Part shown: positions 63,240 to 64,000 of the stretch, one piece after another | Layout of the letters: every line of letters starts with the position of its first letter | Position numbering within the stretch: position 1 is the stretch's first letter | Origin: Chitinophagales bacterium | GTDB taxonomy: Bacteria > Bacteroidota > Bacteroidia > Chitinophagales > JADIYW01 | Direction: 5' to 3' | DNA: 64,000 nt | Assembly: GCA_023957235.1 (NCBI GenBank) | Contig: JAMLHI010000004.1 | Span: 1 to 64,000, forward strand | Program-made: the position numbers and the translations under genes | The notes under the pieces: model-generated | Databases searched by the model: none | Told to the model about the DNA's origin: nothing | The model's input: only the letters and a program-made list of their open reading frames with translations

Positions 63240-64000
63240 GATGAATTTATTTCTGATGATGAATATTGTTCATTTATAAACCTGATTTGTCTTCTCATTA
63301 TCCAAGTAACAATGATGGTCAAGAAGATATAAACCAAGATGAAAAAGTAAAATGAATATTGGATGCCAGGCATTTGAGTGACACCATCTTTTGTCTTCAT
63401 GATGCCATAAATTATCCAAGGCTGTCTGCCTACTTCGGTTACAGTCCATCCAGCTTCTACTGCAATAAAACCCAAAGGAGTGCAAAATATGACTAGGTAT
63501 AAAAACCATTTTTTGCTTAATATATATTTGAACTTCCAATGACTTATCAAAAATATCAATCCTATAACCATCATGATGATACCACAAATGACCATGATTT
63601 GAAAGGCATAATGAGTAATAACTACTGGGGGATGTTTGTCTTTGGGAAATTCATTCAAGCCTTTTACTTCTGTATGAAAATTGCCATGAGCTAGAAAACT
63701 TAGTGCTCCAGGAATTTTTATTGCATAATTGACAGTTTCATTTTCAGTGTCAACAATACCTCCTAAGATTAAAGGAGCATTGCTTTGAGTTTGAAAGTGC
63801 GCTTCTATAGCTGCTAGTTTTAATGGCTGTCTTTTAGCCAAATCTTTTGCAGAAATATCTCCACTGATGGGCTGAATAAGTGCAGCTATTGCACCAATAG
63901 TTAAGGCAATCTTAAATGCACTTTTATGAAATTCCGGATAATTTCCTTTGTAATAATGATAGGCATGAATGCCTGCTACTCCAAATCCTGTAGCTGAAAA
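63233..64000 (-). CDS. cydA: Cytochrome bd ubiquinol oxidase subunit I, cut by the window end
   Basis: The C-terminal 255 residues of CydA. The frame is open to base 64000, and the piece starting at the TTG at 63841 is only an internal part. Visible CydA features: 'GVAGIHAYHYY', 'QPISGDISAK', 'KRQPLKLAAIEAHFQT' and the late 'GWTVTEVGRQPWIIYG', which is the conserved GRQPW motif near the quinol site. The heme b and d ligands in the N-terminal part lie beyond the window. It precedes cydB in the same operon. Confidence 0.95.
   Translation of the reverse strand, partial: FSATGFGVAGIHAYHYYKGNYPEFHKSAFKIALTIGAIAALIQPISGDISAKDLAKRQPLKLAAIEAHFQTQSNAPLILGGIVDTENETVNYAIKIPGALSFLAHGNFHTEVKGLNEFPKDKHPPVVITHYAFQIMVICGIIMMVIGLIFLISHWKFKYILSKKWFLYLVIFCTPLGFIAVEAGWTVTEVGRQPWIIYGIMKTKDGVTQMPGIQYSFYFFILVYIFLTIIVTWIMRRQIRFINEQYSSSEINSSC

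Overview
This AT-rich window comes from the chromosome of a member of the Bacteroidota. The evidence is type IX secretion C-terminal signals of both kinds (type A at 3122 and 28015, type B at 58443), promoter -7 boxes of the form TAnnTTTG ahead of several genes, a mevalonate-pathway cluster with a type 2 IPP isomerase and a GYDIA-type GHMP kinase, and a thiamin-regulated TonB receptor. The order or family cannot be fixed from sequence alone. No rRNA or tRNA gene was seen.

Bases 1-36.6 kb are mostly housekeeping. They hold an arginine-biosynthesis block (argB, argE-like deacetylase, thioredoxin-like protein, minus strand); a secreted M43 metalloprotease; a TonB receptor under a TPP riboswitch; a mevalonate operon (lipoprotein, fni, HMG-CoA reductase, GYDIA kinase); a HerA-like ATPase/PPK2 operon; ferritin; two overlapping 7TM-DISM histidine-kinase-like genes whose catalytic parts are degenerate in complementary ways; a complete phosphate regulon (porin, pstSCAB, phoU, PhoB/PhoR-type pair) with two PHO-box-like sites; rhomboid and rlmH; an NfeD-FloA pair; a SBF-family transporter; and the glyoxylate shunt (aceB-aceA).

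Bases 36.7-50.3 kb form an accessory island built around serine/threonine phosphorylation. It carries two FHA/zinc-ribbon proteins, an acidic repeat protein, a chagasin-like lipoprotein directly before a papain-like protease, a PP2C phosphatase, a membrane kinase with MORN repeats, and an FGE/SUMF1-fold secreted protein broken by a defective IS3-family element. A DUF4143 ATPase and a second membrane kinase follow. The 3' end of the FGE gene looks like the variable region of a diversity-generating retroelement, although no reverse transcriptase lies in the window. The spacers hold repeats, a deleted kinase copy and other gene remnants, so the island is being rearranged. This is the best candidate for an undescribed system: kinases, phosphatase and FHA readers in the cytoplasm, plausibly coupled to a protease/inhibitor pair and a surface FGE protein in the envelope.

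Bases 50.4-64 kb return to core functions: an outer-membrane barrel, gyrB, gcvP, a compact type II restriction-modification pair, a large adhesin-like T9SS type B protein, a membrane-anchored peroxiredoxin-like protein and cytochrome bd oxidase (cydB complete, cydA cut by the window end).
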